Part shown: positions 7,394-15,059 of the stretch, in pieces | How the letters are laid out: each line of letters opens with the position of its first letter | Position numbering within the stretch: position 1 is the stretch's first letter | Assembly (NCBI GenBank): GCA_947441895.1 | Contig: CANEUT010000021.1 | Coordinates: forward strand, 1 to 15,059 | Length of the DNA: 15,059 nt | Direction: 5' to 3' | Source: Rickettsiales bacterium | GTDB lineage: Bacteria; Pseudomonadota; Alphaproteobacteria; Rickettsiales; UBA3002 | Program-made: the position numbers and the translations under genes | Notes under the pieces: generated by a model | Seen by the model: only the letters and a program-made list of their open reading frames with translations | Databases searched by the model: none | What the model was told of the DNA's origin: nothing

Positions 7394-7924
7394 TTAGGCT
7401 GCTTTGCTAACGTTTTCGGGTTGGGCAAAAAAGTCCATTTTGCCGAGTGGCACACCGTTATGGCGCAAAATAGCATAGGTGGTGGTGCAGTGGAAATAGA
7501 GGTTTGGCAGCACAAAACCAGTTAAATAATCCAGCCCGTTGAAATGCAAATCGCCCCGCACTTTTGATGGAATGACGACTGGTTTTTCTTCGGTGCCGTC
7601 AATCTGTTCTGGCTTCACGGTTTGAAAGAAGGCGATGGTTTTTTGAATACGGTCTTGCAGTTCGGCAAAGCTGTTCTCGGTATCAGGAAATTTGGGCGCT
7701 TCAAGCCCACCAAGGCGCACCGCAAAGAATTTTGAAATATCCGTAGCGATATAGATTTGGTTTTTTAGCGGCAGCATATCGGGTGCCAAGCGGTCATTAA
7801 TGAAAATTTCTGGATCAATACCGCGCTCTTTGGCGCTTGCTTCGCCTTTGGTCAGCACGTGCGACAGGCTGTTCAGCTGGCGAATGAACACAGGAATGGA
7901 TGCTTGATACATGGAAATGGTCAT
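7394..7924 (-). CDS. DUF1993 family protein
   Basis: This 176-residue soluble protein matches the DUF1993 pattern as I know it. The N-terminus is MYQASIPVFIRQLNSLSHVL (residues 5-24), followed by AKERGIDPEIFINDRLAPDMLPL (about 31-53), QIYIATDISKFFAVRLGG, and FAELQDRIQKTIAFF with KPEQIDGTEE. The C-terminal half has LPNLYFHCTTTYAILRHNGVPLGKMDF. The family is related in fold to the four-helix DinB group, but its biochemical role is unknown to me and no metal triad is evident. GGAG lies 5 bases before the ATG at 7924, which supports that start over the internal ATG at 7912. It lies between zapE and ispH on the same strand with gaps of 45 and 31 bases, so co-transcription is likely. Confidence 0.88.
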   Translation of the reverse strand: MTISMYQASIPVFIRQLNSLSHVLTKGEASAKERGIDPEIFINDRLAPDMLPLKNQIYIATDISKFFAVRLGGLEAPKFPDTENSFAELQDRIQKTIAFFQTVKPEQIDGTEEKPVVIPSKVRGDLHFNGLDYLTGFVLPNLYFHCTTTYAILRHNGVPLGKMDFFAQPENVSKAA

Positions 7925-7969
7925 AAAAACTCCGCTTTAGGGGTGAAAGACAACGGTGAGGTAGTGCGG

Positions 7970-9082
7970 CTACGCCAGGTGTGCAAGGGCCAGATAGGTT
8001 TCCGACTGCATTTCGTGCAAACGTGAGGCGGTACGGTGAAATTCGAAGCTGCCATCGCCGGTGGGGTAAATATCATCGGGCGCGGTGGCGGCGGTGGCAA
8101 TCAGCTTCACGCGTTGGTCATACAACGTGTCGATGAGGGTGACAAAACGCTTGGCCTCGTTACGATATTCCGGACTGAGTTTGGGGATGCCTTGCAGTAA
8201 AATCGTGTGGCAAACCTTGGCCAATGTCAGATAATCATTCGCGCCCAGCGGCCGCACGCATAATTCGCCAAACGTAAGCCACGCCGTGCCCTTATAGTGT
8301 TTATCGACCCGCAATGTGCGGCCCTGAACTTCAAGCCATAACGGTTCGCTGGCGGCATTGCCGGTGAGGGCGGCCCAGCTTTCCATAAGAAAATCATCGG
8401 CGTCACCATCGCGCGGGTGCATGAAGGTTTGGCGCATGGCACGCAGCTGTTGCAGGCGGTAATCCGTATCGCTTTCAAGGCTGATAATGCGAATGCGTGC
8501 CTCTAGCAAATCAACGAGCTTTAAGAACTGGTCGCGTTGCAGTCCGCCCAAATAAAGGTCGCGCGGCTTACGATTGCTGGTGAAGACCACCACAACGCCC
8601 GCATCGATCAATCCGGCAAACAAGCGTGCCAGCAGCATGGCATCGGTCACATCGGTCACCTGAAATTCATCAAGGCAGAGAATGCGCGCTTCGCTGGCTA
8701 CTTCTTGAATCACCTGATCCATCACGTCGCCGCTATGGTGCTTGCGGAAGGCAAACAAGCGCCGATGTACATCAAGCATGAAGGCATGAAAATGGACGCG
8801 ACGCGTTTTTGTCGTTTTTGAAATCAAACGAATGAACAAATCCATGAGCATGGATTTGCCGCGGCCCACATCGCCCCACAAATAAAGACCGAGAGTGGCT
8901 TTAGGCGTGGGCTTCCAAAATTGCCAACGCGGGTGCGGGGCAGGGGCTTGCCCCACCAATTGCTGATAGAGGTTGTTGAGTTCCATGGCCGCCGCGCGTT
9001 GCCCGGCATCGGCCTTAAGCGCGCCACTGGCCACGGTGGCATCATAATTCTCAATCAGCGAAATGGACTTTGCTTGCGACAT
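7970..9082 (-). CDS. zapE: AFG1-like P-loop ATPase, ZapE
   Basis: ZapE (YhcM/AFG1 family) is an AAA-type ATPase. In Escherichia coli it acts at the division ring; its mitochondrial relatives help degrade membrane proteins. The Walker A motif is GDVGRGKS at residues 70-77, Walker B is ILCLDE at 134-139 followed by FQVTDVTDAM, and FTSNR at 167-171 fits sensor 1. HFHAFMLDVHRRL (97-109) and RDLYLGGLQRDQFL (174-187) are family segments. The C-terminal part has FGELC and KRFVTLIDTLYD. The length, 370 residues, is normal. The more usual loop is GGVGRGKS; D71 here is a mild variant. It is the first gene of the minus-strand unit and diverges from panC across only 50 bases, so the two promoters must lie close together. 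No clear ribosome site precedes its ATG. Confidence 0.93.
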   Translation of the reverse strand: MSQAKSISLIENYDATVASGALKADAGQRAAAMELNNLYQQLVGQAPAPHPRWQFWKPTPKATLGLYLWGDVGRGKSMLMDLFIRLISKTTKTRRVHFHAFMLDVHRRLFAFRKHHSGDVMDQVIQEVASEARILCLDEFQVTDVTDAMLLARLFAGLIDAGVVVVFTSNRKPRDLYLGGLQRDQFLKLVDLLEARIRIISLESDTDYRLQQLRAMRQTFMHPRDGDADDFLMESWAALTGNAASEPLWLEVQGRTLRVDKHYKGTAWLTFGELCVRPLGANDYLTLAKVCHTILLQGIPKLSPEYRNEAKRFVTLIDTLYDQRVKLIATAATAPDDIYPTGDGSFEFHRTASRLHEMQSETYLALAHLA

Positions 9083-9132
9083 AAGGCTGTTGTAGCTATC
9101 ACGGCAGAGAAATCTAGGGGTTACTGCTTGTT

Positions 9133-9990
9133 ATGCTGCATGAATTCACATCGCTTTCGCGGCTTCGCAAAACCATTCATGATTGGCGTGCAGCGGGTGA
9201 GAGCATTGCGTTGGTGCCCACCATGGGGGCGCTTCATGCAGGGCATTTGCAGCTGGTGGCCGAGGCAAAAAAACATGCCAAGCGTGTGGTGGTCAGCATT
9301 TTTGTGAACCCCACCCAATTTGGCCCGAACGAAGATTTTAACCGCTATCCGCGCCCGCTTGAGAAGGATTTATCGCTGCTGCGCGAAGTGGGGGCCGATG
9401 GCGCATGGCTGCCAACAGTCGAAGAAATGTATCCGGCCGGATTTAGCACCAACATTCATATGGGCGGTGTAAGCGAGGGGCTTTGCGGTGCCGCACGCCC
9501 CGGACATTTTGATGGGGTGGCCACGGTGGTGGCCAAGCTGCTGTTGCAAGTCGCGCCCGACGCAGCGCTTTTCGGCGAGAAAGATTATCAGCAATTATGT
9601 GTCATTAAGCGGTTGGCGGCTGATTTGAACTTGCCCGTAGCCATTGTGGGGGTGCCCATTGTGCGCGAGGGCGATGGCTTGGCCCTATCGTCGCGCAACC
9701 AGTATTTAAGCGAAGTAGAGCGCGCGATTGCGCCAGTGCTTCACCAGCAATTGCAGCAAGCTGCGGCTGCCTTGAAAGCTGGCGAAGACGCGGGCGAAGT
9801 GTTGGCGTCGGCATCGGCGGCCATTCTGGCGGCCGGGTTCCAGAAAATAGACTATATGGAATTGCGTGCAGAAGAAACGCTTGCGCCGCTTTCGCAGTAT
9901 CAATCACCGGCGCGCTTGCTTGTTGCCGCGTGGCTTGGCAAAACACGACTGATTGATAATATTCTTATTGCACCCGGCGATTTCTCCTGA
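9133..9990 (+). CDS. panC: pantothenate synthetase (pantoate-beta-alanine ligase)
   Basis: PanC joins pantoate and beta-alanine with ATP to make pantothenate, the precursor of coenzyme A. The 285-residue protein has the nucleotidyl-transferase fold signature VPTMGALHAGHL (28-39), with HAGH at 35-38. IFVNPTQFGPNEDFNRYPR (56-74) follows, then GLCGAARPGHFDGVATVV, FGEKDYQQL (147-155), and the KMSKS-like LALSSRNQYL (183-192). The C-terminal domain (about 195-285) is complete. A short purine tract (AGGGG at 9116-9120) lies 12 bases before the ATG, farther than ideal. PyrE follows 74 bases downstream on the same strand, so the two are probably transcribed together. No panB is in view. Confidence 0.97.
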   Translation: MLHEFTSLSRLRKTIHDWRAAGESIALVPTMGALHAGHLQLVAEAKKHAKRVVVSIFVNPTQFGPNEDFNRYPRPLEKDLSLLREVGADGAWLPTVEEMYPAGFSTNIHMGGVSEGLCGAARPGHFDGVATVVAKLLLQVAPDAALFGEKDYQQLCVIKRLAADLNLPVAIVGVPIVREGDGLALSSRNQYLSEVERAIAPVLHQQLQQAAAALKAGEDAGEVLASASAAILAAGFQKIDYMELRAEETLAPLSQYQSPARLLVAAWLGKTRLIDNILIAPGDFS

Positions 9991-10027
9991 AATCACCGTG
10001 GTGCGCCGCTTCGCGGGCTGATGGCTC

Positions 10028-10047
10028 GCGAGGTTTACTAACCTCGC
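10028..10047 (+). repeat. hairpin in the panC-pyrE gap
   Basis: GCGAGGTT and AACCTCGC pair perfectly (8 bp) around TACT. The stem ends 8 bases before the pyrE ribosome site CGGAG (10056-10060). There is no T-run, so it is not a normal terminator. It could stabilise or process the message, or modulate pyrE translation. Confidence 0.45.
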
Positions 10048-10064
10048 ACGAATACGGAGATAGC

Positions 10065-10790
10065 ATGCTTACCGACGCCGAAGTGATGAAAGAATTCGAA
10101 GCTGCTGAGGCCATTTTGCGCGGCCATTTCATTCTTTCTTCGGGCCTGCATTCCGACACGTATTTGCAATGCGCGCGCGTGTTGATGAACTCAAAACGCG
10201 CTGAAAAACTTTGCGGGGCATTGGCTGAAAAGGTGCGAATGACGCTGTCGAGCATCGACGATATTCCTCCCACCTCCGGGGGGAGGTTAGGAGGGGGGCA
10301 TGGGGATACAATCACACCAACCATGCCCCCACGAGCTGCGCTCACGATGCCCCCACCCCAACCCTCCCCCGAAGGGAGAGGGAGAACTGGAATCGACCTC
10401 GTCGTTGCACCGGCCATGGGTGGCGTGGTGGTTGGCTATGAAATGGGCCGTCAGCTGGGCGTTGAGACCATTTTCTGTGAGCGTGAAGCGGGTGAATTCA
10501 CCCTGCGTCGCGGCTTTCGCATCGAGCCGGGTGCAAAAGTTTTGTTGGTGGAAGATGTGGTGACGACCGGCAAATCATCGCTGGAAACGGTGGAGTGCAT
10601 TAAACGGCATGGTGGCGTAGTGGTGGCCGAAGCCTCGCTGATCGATCGCTCGGGCGGTGAATCGGCAAAGCTGCCATTCCCGCTGATTTCGTTGCTGACA
10701 GTGAATGTAGCTAGCTTCAGCGCCGATCATGTGCCTGAGCATTTGAAAGATGTGCCCGCCATTAAACCCGGCAGTAGATTTTTGAAATAA
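10065..10790 (+). CDS. pyrE: orotate phosphoribosyltransferase with in-frame palindromic insert
   Basis: PyrE transfers phosphoribose from PRPP to orotate, forming OMP in pyrimidine synthesis. The core is intact: HFILSSGLHSDTYLQC (21-36), DLVVAPAMGGVVVGYEM (111-127), ETIFCEREAGEFTLRRGF (134-151) and the PRPP loop VLLVEDVVTTGKSS (159-172). The start ATG has CGGAG 4 bases upstream. Between helix EKLCGALAEKVRM and strand IDLVVAP lies an unusual Pro/Gly/Arg-rich stretch, about residues 63-106 (IPPTSGGRLGGGHGD through PSPEGRGR), encoded by a GC-rich palindromic element. The protein is 241 residues; without the insert it would be close to 197, a usual length for this subtype. Both flanks are in the same frame and no stop is introduced, so the gene is probably still functional. 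It probably follows panC in one message, and converges on a small ORF 6 bases away. Confidence 0.93.
   Translation: MLTDAEVMKEFEAAEAILRGHFILSSGLHSDTYLQCARVLMNSKRAEKLCGALAEKVRMTLSSIDDIPPTSGGRLGGGHGDTITPTMPPRAALTMPPPQPSPEGRGRTGIDLVVAPAMGGVVVGYEMGRQLGVETIFCEREAGEFTLRRGFRIEPGAKVLLVEDVVTTGKSSLETVECIKRHGGVVVAEASLIDRSGGESAKLPFPLISLLTVNVASFSADHVPEHLKDVPAIKPGSRFLK
10266..10382. repeat. palindromic element inserted inside pyrE
   Basis: Three potential hairpins lie side by side. The first has CCTCC (10266-10270) with GGAGG (10290-10294) and, inside it, ACCTCC (10272-10277) with GGAGGT (10282-10287). The second has GGGGGCATGG (10294-10303) with CCATGCCCCC (10321-10330). The third has CCCTC (10362-10366) with GAGGG (10378-10382) and an inner CCC/GGG. 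ATGCCCCCAC also occurs twice directly (10323, 10347). The core is 117 bases, a multiple of three. Its G/C-tract composition is unlike the rest of pyrE. It resembles dispersed intergenic palindromes of alphaproteobacteria and, in behaviour, the Rickettsia palindromic elements that enter genes in frame. The true ends are uncertain. Confidence 0.8.
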
Positions 10791-10796
10791 AATTAT

Positions 10797-11066
10797 CTAG
10801 CGAAATGGAAAGTCACCTTCTGGTGGAGGGCCGCTAAAATGTATGAGCCGACTACCTAAACCCCTCTCAATTTGCGCTATCTGGTGCGGGCTATATTTGT
10901 AATCAATATTTGCTCGCCAAACGCGAAAGCTGTTCATATCACCAGCATTGATATGAGATTTTCCTACTAAAATACTTCCACCGACGCCCAAAAAACGCGC
11001 AGGTCGAAATCGAACTAAATCCACCACAGCGCTTAACACCCCGTAATGCGGCACACCAAGCTTCAT
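10797..11066 (-). CDS. small uncharacterised protein, 89 residues
   Basis: I do not recognise this small protein. I chose the ATG at 11066 because GGAG lies 6 bases upstream; GTG at 11081 and ATG at 11078 are alternatives that would add five or four residues. The sequence starts MKLGVPHYGVLSAVVDLVRF, then has a Gly-rich patch (RFLGVGGSILVGKSH), an aromatic/basic middle (FRVWRANIDYKYSP) and the polar end SGPPPEGDFPFR. There is no signal peptide and no Cys. It ends 6 bases from the pyrE stop in the opposite orientation. A perfect 26-bp inverted repeat containing a TATAAT on each strand lies just upstream and suggests a real, controlled promoter. A good start signal supports coding, but short length keeps confidence moderate. 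Confidence 0.55.
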   Translation of the reverse strand: MKLGVPHYGVLSAVVDLVRFRPARFLGVGGSILVGKSHINAGDMNSFRVWRANIDYKYSPHQIAQIERGLGSRLIHFSGPPPEGDFPFR

Positions 11067-11081
11067 CAGTCTCTCCATCAC

Positions 11082-11107
11082 TATAATTCAAATTTCCTTG
11101 AATTATA
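11082..11107 (-). promoter_or_regulatory. perfect 26-bp inverted repeat with TATAAT in both arms
   Basis: TATAATTCAA (11082-11091) and TTGAATTATA (11098-11107) are perfect 10-base complements around ATTTCC. On the minus strand the distal arm gives TATAAT at 11107-11102, a consensus -10 that would start transcription near 11096, about 30 bases before the small ORF. The -35 (for example CATACA at 18-base spacing) is weak. A dimeric repressor bound here would cover the -10. Confidence 0.5.
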
Positions 11108-11156
11108 ACTTTATAGAGAGTTTTTTGTATGAAGCTTTTGTGAAGATGGGTGCTGC

Positions 11157-11651
11157 CTAAGCCGTGGTAGAAGTGCTGCTGGTGGCCTTGGGGGCGGGCG
11201 TGTTGAACTGCTTGTTGTAAGCATCGATAGCCGATTGCACGCCGCCCGTTTGCGCGGCAAGGGCTTGCCGCTGGTTAGTGCCATTCACCGCGCTTTTCAA
11301 AATCTGTTTGGCAATGGTCGCCGCCAGAATATTCGATTCAGCCGACGATTCTTTCGGTGATGAAAAAATCTGCGATATCAGGTCTGACCCGCTGCCTGAA
11401 TTGTTTTGCCCTTGCAGCAGGCTGAGAATGCTGGCCGACAAATTAAGGTTGCTGACAGTGCTGCTGCTTGAATCAGTCGTTTTTTTGCCGGCATTGATGG
11501 CGTTGTTAATGGCGCTGGCAATGGAATTGGTTGATTTATCGGTATTGCCGCCAATAAGCCGGTTAAGCACGGACGACGAACTGCTCTTCGAGCTGCCGGT
11601 AAGCAACTGACTGAGATAAGCTAAGGGGGAACTACTTGTCGTGCTGCTCAT
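11157..11651 (-). CDS. Ser/Asn/Thr-rich low-complexity protein, 164 residues
   Basis: No family is recognised. AAGG lies 6 bases before the ATG at 11651, a good start. The first 30 residues contain long Ser runs (MSSTTSSSPLAYLSQLLTGS, then SSKSSSSSVLNRLIGG). The middle alternates polar Ser/Asn stretches with short hydrophobic helices such as LNLSASILSLLQGQ and DLISQIFSS. A more ordinary helical part follows (residues about 105-150: NILAATIAKQILKSAVNG and VQSAIDAYNKQFN). The end is Pro/Ala/Ser/Thr-rich. There is no Cys, no signal peptide and no membrane span. Such composition occurs in disordered, secreted or structural proteins, for example type I or flagellar-type export substrates, but that is only a guess. 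Neighbours give no clue: it lies between the 89-residue ORF and infC. Confidence 0.7.
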   Translation of the reverse strand: MSSTTSSSPLAYLSQLLTGSSKSSSSSVLNRLIGGNTDKSTNSIASAINNAINAGKKTTDSSSSTVSNLNLSASILSLLQGQNNSGSGSDLISQIFSSPKESSAESNILAATIAKQILKSAVNGTNQRQALAAQTGGVQSAIDAYNKQFNTPAPKATSSTSTTA

Positions 11652-11723
11652 GTGTCGCCTTCGTGGCTGTTAAGCCCACTATAGGCAAATACGGGGTAAA
11701 ACACAACAAGATTGGCTAGCAAT

Positions 11724-11864
11724 CGTCATTGCGAGGAGCGAGAGCGACGTGGCAATCCATCTGTCATTCTGAGCGATAGCGAAGAATCCAGATCCTTCAC
11801 TACGTTCAGGATGACAAATCATAGAAACTGGATCGTCACGGCCTTCGGCCTCACGATGACAAAT
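11724..11864 (+). repeat. palindromic repeat type A, copy 1 (split by type B)
   Basis: The 5' unit (11724-11759, starting CGTCATTGCGAGGAGCG) and the 3' unit (11828-11864, starting CTGGATCGTCACGGCC) each match copy 2 at 14497-14605 with two mismatches over 36 and 37 bases. The ends form an imperfect terminal inverted repeat (GTCATTGCGAGG against CCTCACGATGAC). The 68-base middle differs from copy 2 and holds a different palindrome. The 3' end lies 4 bases from the infC stop. Spurious translation of this region gives the familiar CHPERSEGS peptide. The rest of the interval 11652-11868 holds no gene. Confidence 0.88.
11763..11815. repeat. palindromic repeat type B nested in type A
   Basis: GTCATTCTGA (11763-11772) pairs with TCAGGATGAC (11806-11815) through 10 positions, one of them a G-T wobble. 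Inside, GAAG..ATC and GAT..CTTC add a second stem. This resembles a widely dispersed bacterial repeat of the GTCATTCTGAGCG...CAGGATGAC type. Its position between the two conserved units of type A suggests insertion of one element into another. Confidence 0.75.
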
Positions 11865-11868
11865 TTTT

Positions 11869-12399
11869 CTAATGCTTTGCAGGGCCAATCACCATAATCA
11901 CTTGGCGGCCTTCGCTTTTTGGCTCATGCTCAACCTTAATTTTATCAGCCAGTTGCTCGCGCACGCGCTGCAGAAGTGCCAAGCCAAGGTCTTGGTGCGC
12001 CATTTCGCGGCCACGGAAACGCAAGGTGATTTTCACCTTATCGCCGTCACCGAGGAATTTTTCGACCTGTCTCAGCTTAATTTCCAGATCATGCGCGCCA
12101 ATGCCAGGGCGCAGTTTAATTTCTTTGATTTGGATCACTTTTTGTTTTTTGCGCGCTTCTTGCAGCTTCTTCTGCTCAGCAAAGCGGAACTTACCATAAT
12201 CAAGCAGTTTACATACCGGTGGTTCGGCATCGGGCGAGATTTCAACCAGATCAAGGGCGGCGGCTTCAGCGGCAGCAAGCCCCTCGCGCACGCTGGTAAT
12301 GCCAATCATTTCCCCTGTAGCACCAATGAGACGGATTTTATCCGCAATAATTTCACGATTGATGCGCGGCTCAGGCCCGCGCTTTTCCTTAAGACTCAT
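11869..12399 (-). CDS. infC: translation initiation factor IF-3
   Basis: IF-3 binds the 30S subunit, prevents early 50S joining and checks the start codon and initiator tRNA. The 176-residue protein shows both domains: the N-domain with PRINREI (11-17) and PPVCKLLDYGKFRF (60-73), a Lys-rich linker (QKKLQEARKKQK, 76-87), and the C-domain with KEIKLRP (92-98), KVKITLRFRGREM (121-133) and IMVIGP (168-173). ATG at 12399 is the only sensible in-frame start, because TGA lies four codons upstream; its own ribosome site is poor. The best Shine-Dalgarno (GGAG, 12427-12424) instead precedes an out-of-frame ATG at 12412. It follows thrS by 33 bases, so co-transcription is likely. The rpmI-rplT genes that often follow infC are absent; palindromic repeats start right after its stop. 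Confidence 0.97.
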   Translation of the reverse strand: MSLKEKRGPEPRINREIIADKIRLIGATGEMIGITSVREGLAAAEAAALDLVEISPDAEPPVCKLLDYGKFRFAEQKKLQEARKKQKVIQIKEIKLRPGIGAHDLEIKLRQVEKFLGDGDKVKITLRFRGREMAHQDLGLALLQRVREQLADKIKVEHEPKSEGRQVIMVIGPAKH

Positions 12400-12412
12400 T
12401 GGATGCCGTCAT
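12389..12412 (-). promoter_or_regulatory. possible 7-codon leader ORF overlapping the infC start
   Basis: ATG at 12412 opens MTASNES and stops at TAA (12391-12389), overlapping the first codons of infC in another frame. GGAG at 12427-12424 is 11 bases upstream of this ATG but 24 from the infC ATG. Ribosomes ending the minigene could re-initiate at infC. Evidence is positional only. Confidence 0.3.
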
Positions 12413-12432
12413 GGGTAGTTGATCTCCGTTTG

Positions 12433-14478
<2,046 letters not shown>

Positions 14479-14496
14479 AAAATCTCCAAAAAGTTA

Positions 14497-14605
14497 CGTC
14501 ATTGCGAGGAGCGTTAGCGACGTGGCAATCCAGATTTAAGAGAAATCTAGCGCCGAAGACTCGGCGCGCTGGATCGTCACGGCCTACGGCCTCACGATGA
14601 CGAAT
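14497..14605 (+). repeat. palindromic repeat type A, copy 2
   Basis: The 5' unit is 14497-14532 and the 3' unit 14569-14605, each nearly identical to copy 1 and in the same orientation. Nested inverted repeats fill the centre: ATCCAG (14528-14533) with CTGGAT (14569-14574), AGATTT (14532-14537) with AAATCT (14543-14548), and a perfect GCGCCGA/TCGGCGC stem (14550-14567) around AGAC. The element fills most of the 147-base gap between the GT9 gene and thrS and would be read as RNA in the thrS leader. Confidence 0.88.
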
Positions 14606-14625
14606 AAAGGCGATAACTCTACGCT

Positions 14626-15059
14626 TTAAAGGCGGTCTGTCAAGCTGGCGAGCACGGTTTCGACCGATAAATCCTTAAGGTTGGATTCACGTAAAATGCG
14701 CACATGATCGCCCACGGGGGCAGAACGCAGGGGGTCAGATGCGGCGCTGAACAGCACGGTCGATGGGCAACCGCTGGCGGCGATGAGGTGCATGGGGCCG
14801 GTGTCGTTGCCCACGGCCAGCTTCGCTTGCGTGGCGAGGGTGGTGATTTGGGCGATGGATGTGGCACCACATAAATTGATGGCCTCTGGCACCTGCACGG
14901 CAATGGCATTCAGCGCATCTTCCTCTGCTTTGGTGCCGATGAGCAGCGGCGCAATATTTTTATGAATGAACGTTTGGCAAAGCTGCGCATAACTTGCGAC
15001 GGGCCATCGTTTATCTAGCCGGTGAGGGGCACCACCAGGAACCAGTAATGCATAAGAAG
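14626..15059 (-). CDS. GT9 (heptosyltransferase-type) glycosyltransferase, C-terminal part
   Basis: The frame is open from the right edge to TAA at 14628-14626, giving 143 visible C-terminal residues. It shows the C-terminal GT-B half of glycosyltransferase family 9. The visible part begins SYALLVPGGAPHRLDKRWP, the usual nucleotide-site opening. PLLIGTKAEEDAL and INLCGATSIAQITTLATQAK follow, and then the hallmark VGNDTGPMHLIAASG, in which the Asp and the GPMH segment face the sugar nucleotide. It ends SDPLRSAPVGDHVRILRESN and a short helix. Family members add heptose or related sugars to lipopolysaccharide core from ADP- or other nucleotide sugars at the inner face of the cytoplasmic membrane. 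Exact donor and acceptor cannot be told. It precedes thrS on the same strand with a palindromic repeat between them. Confidence 0.9.
   Translation of the reverse strand, partial: SYALLVPGGAPHRLDKRWPVASYAQLCQTFIHKNIAPLLIGTKAEEDALNAIAVQVPEAINLCGATSIAQITTLATQAKLAVGNDTGPMHLIAASGCPSTVLFSAASDPLRSAPVGDHVRILRESNLKDLSVETVLASLTDRL

Noticed and set aside
9965..10417. Minus-strand frame with PLPSGEGWGGG and PPNLPPEVGG
   Set aside because: These peptides are translations of the palindromic element inside pyrE. They are a known kind of spurious annotation and not a gene.
11679..11897. Small frames on both strands giving CHPERSEGS-like peptides
   Set aside because: They come from the type A and B palindromic repeats, and such ORFs recur as false proteins in many genomes.

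Overview
The window looks like chromosomal DNA of an alphaproteobacterium. The evidence is the alphaproteobacterial style of the threonyl-tRNA synthetase, orotate phosphoribosyltransferase, DUF1993 and ZapE/AFG1 proteins, a tRNA-Val(GAC) gene with encoded CCA, and intergenic palindromic repeats of the kind whose spurious translations read like 'CHPERSEGS' or 'LPSGEG'. The order cannot be fixed from sequence alone. Complete panC, pyrE and ispH genes argue against a strongly reduced obligate parasite.

Layout: (1) 1-1238, minus: a polytopic membrane protein of the Wzy/O-antigen-ligase type that runs off the left edge. (2) 1239-1570: a divergent intergenic region with two perfect inverted repeats. 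(3) 1571-4126, plus: a large autotransporter with a repetitive passenger and a C-terminal beta-barrel, closed by a strong terminator. (4) tRNA-Val on the minus strand. (5) 4580-6385, plus: an orphan 601-residue protein with a C-terminal hydrophobic tail; its stop codon overlaps the stop of the convergent ispH inside a shared CTAG. (6) A probable minus-strand unit zapE - DUF1993 - ispH. (7) A plus-strand pair panC - pyrE. (8) A low-complexity area with an 89-residue orphan ORF and a Ser/Asn/Thr-rich 164-residue protein, both minus. (9) Minus-strand thrS - infC, with related palindromic repeats on both sides. (10) The 3' part of a GT9 (heptosyltransferase-type) glycosyltransferase at the right edge.

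Most genes are housekeeping: isoprenoid, pantothenate and pyrimidine synthesis, translation, and cell division or quality control. The Wzy-like protein, the autotransporter and the GT9 enzyme serve the cell envelope.

The most interesting signals are not a classical gene system. They are a palindromic element inserted in frame into pyrE, two copies of a second palindromic element bracketing infC-thrS (one split by a third element), and a ThrRS whose editing site has lost two normally invariant residues. No CRISPR array, restriction-modification or phage-defence locus, integrase, transposase or prophage gene is visible.
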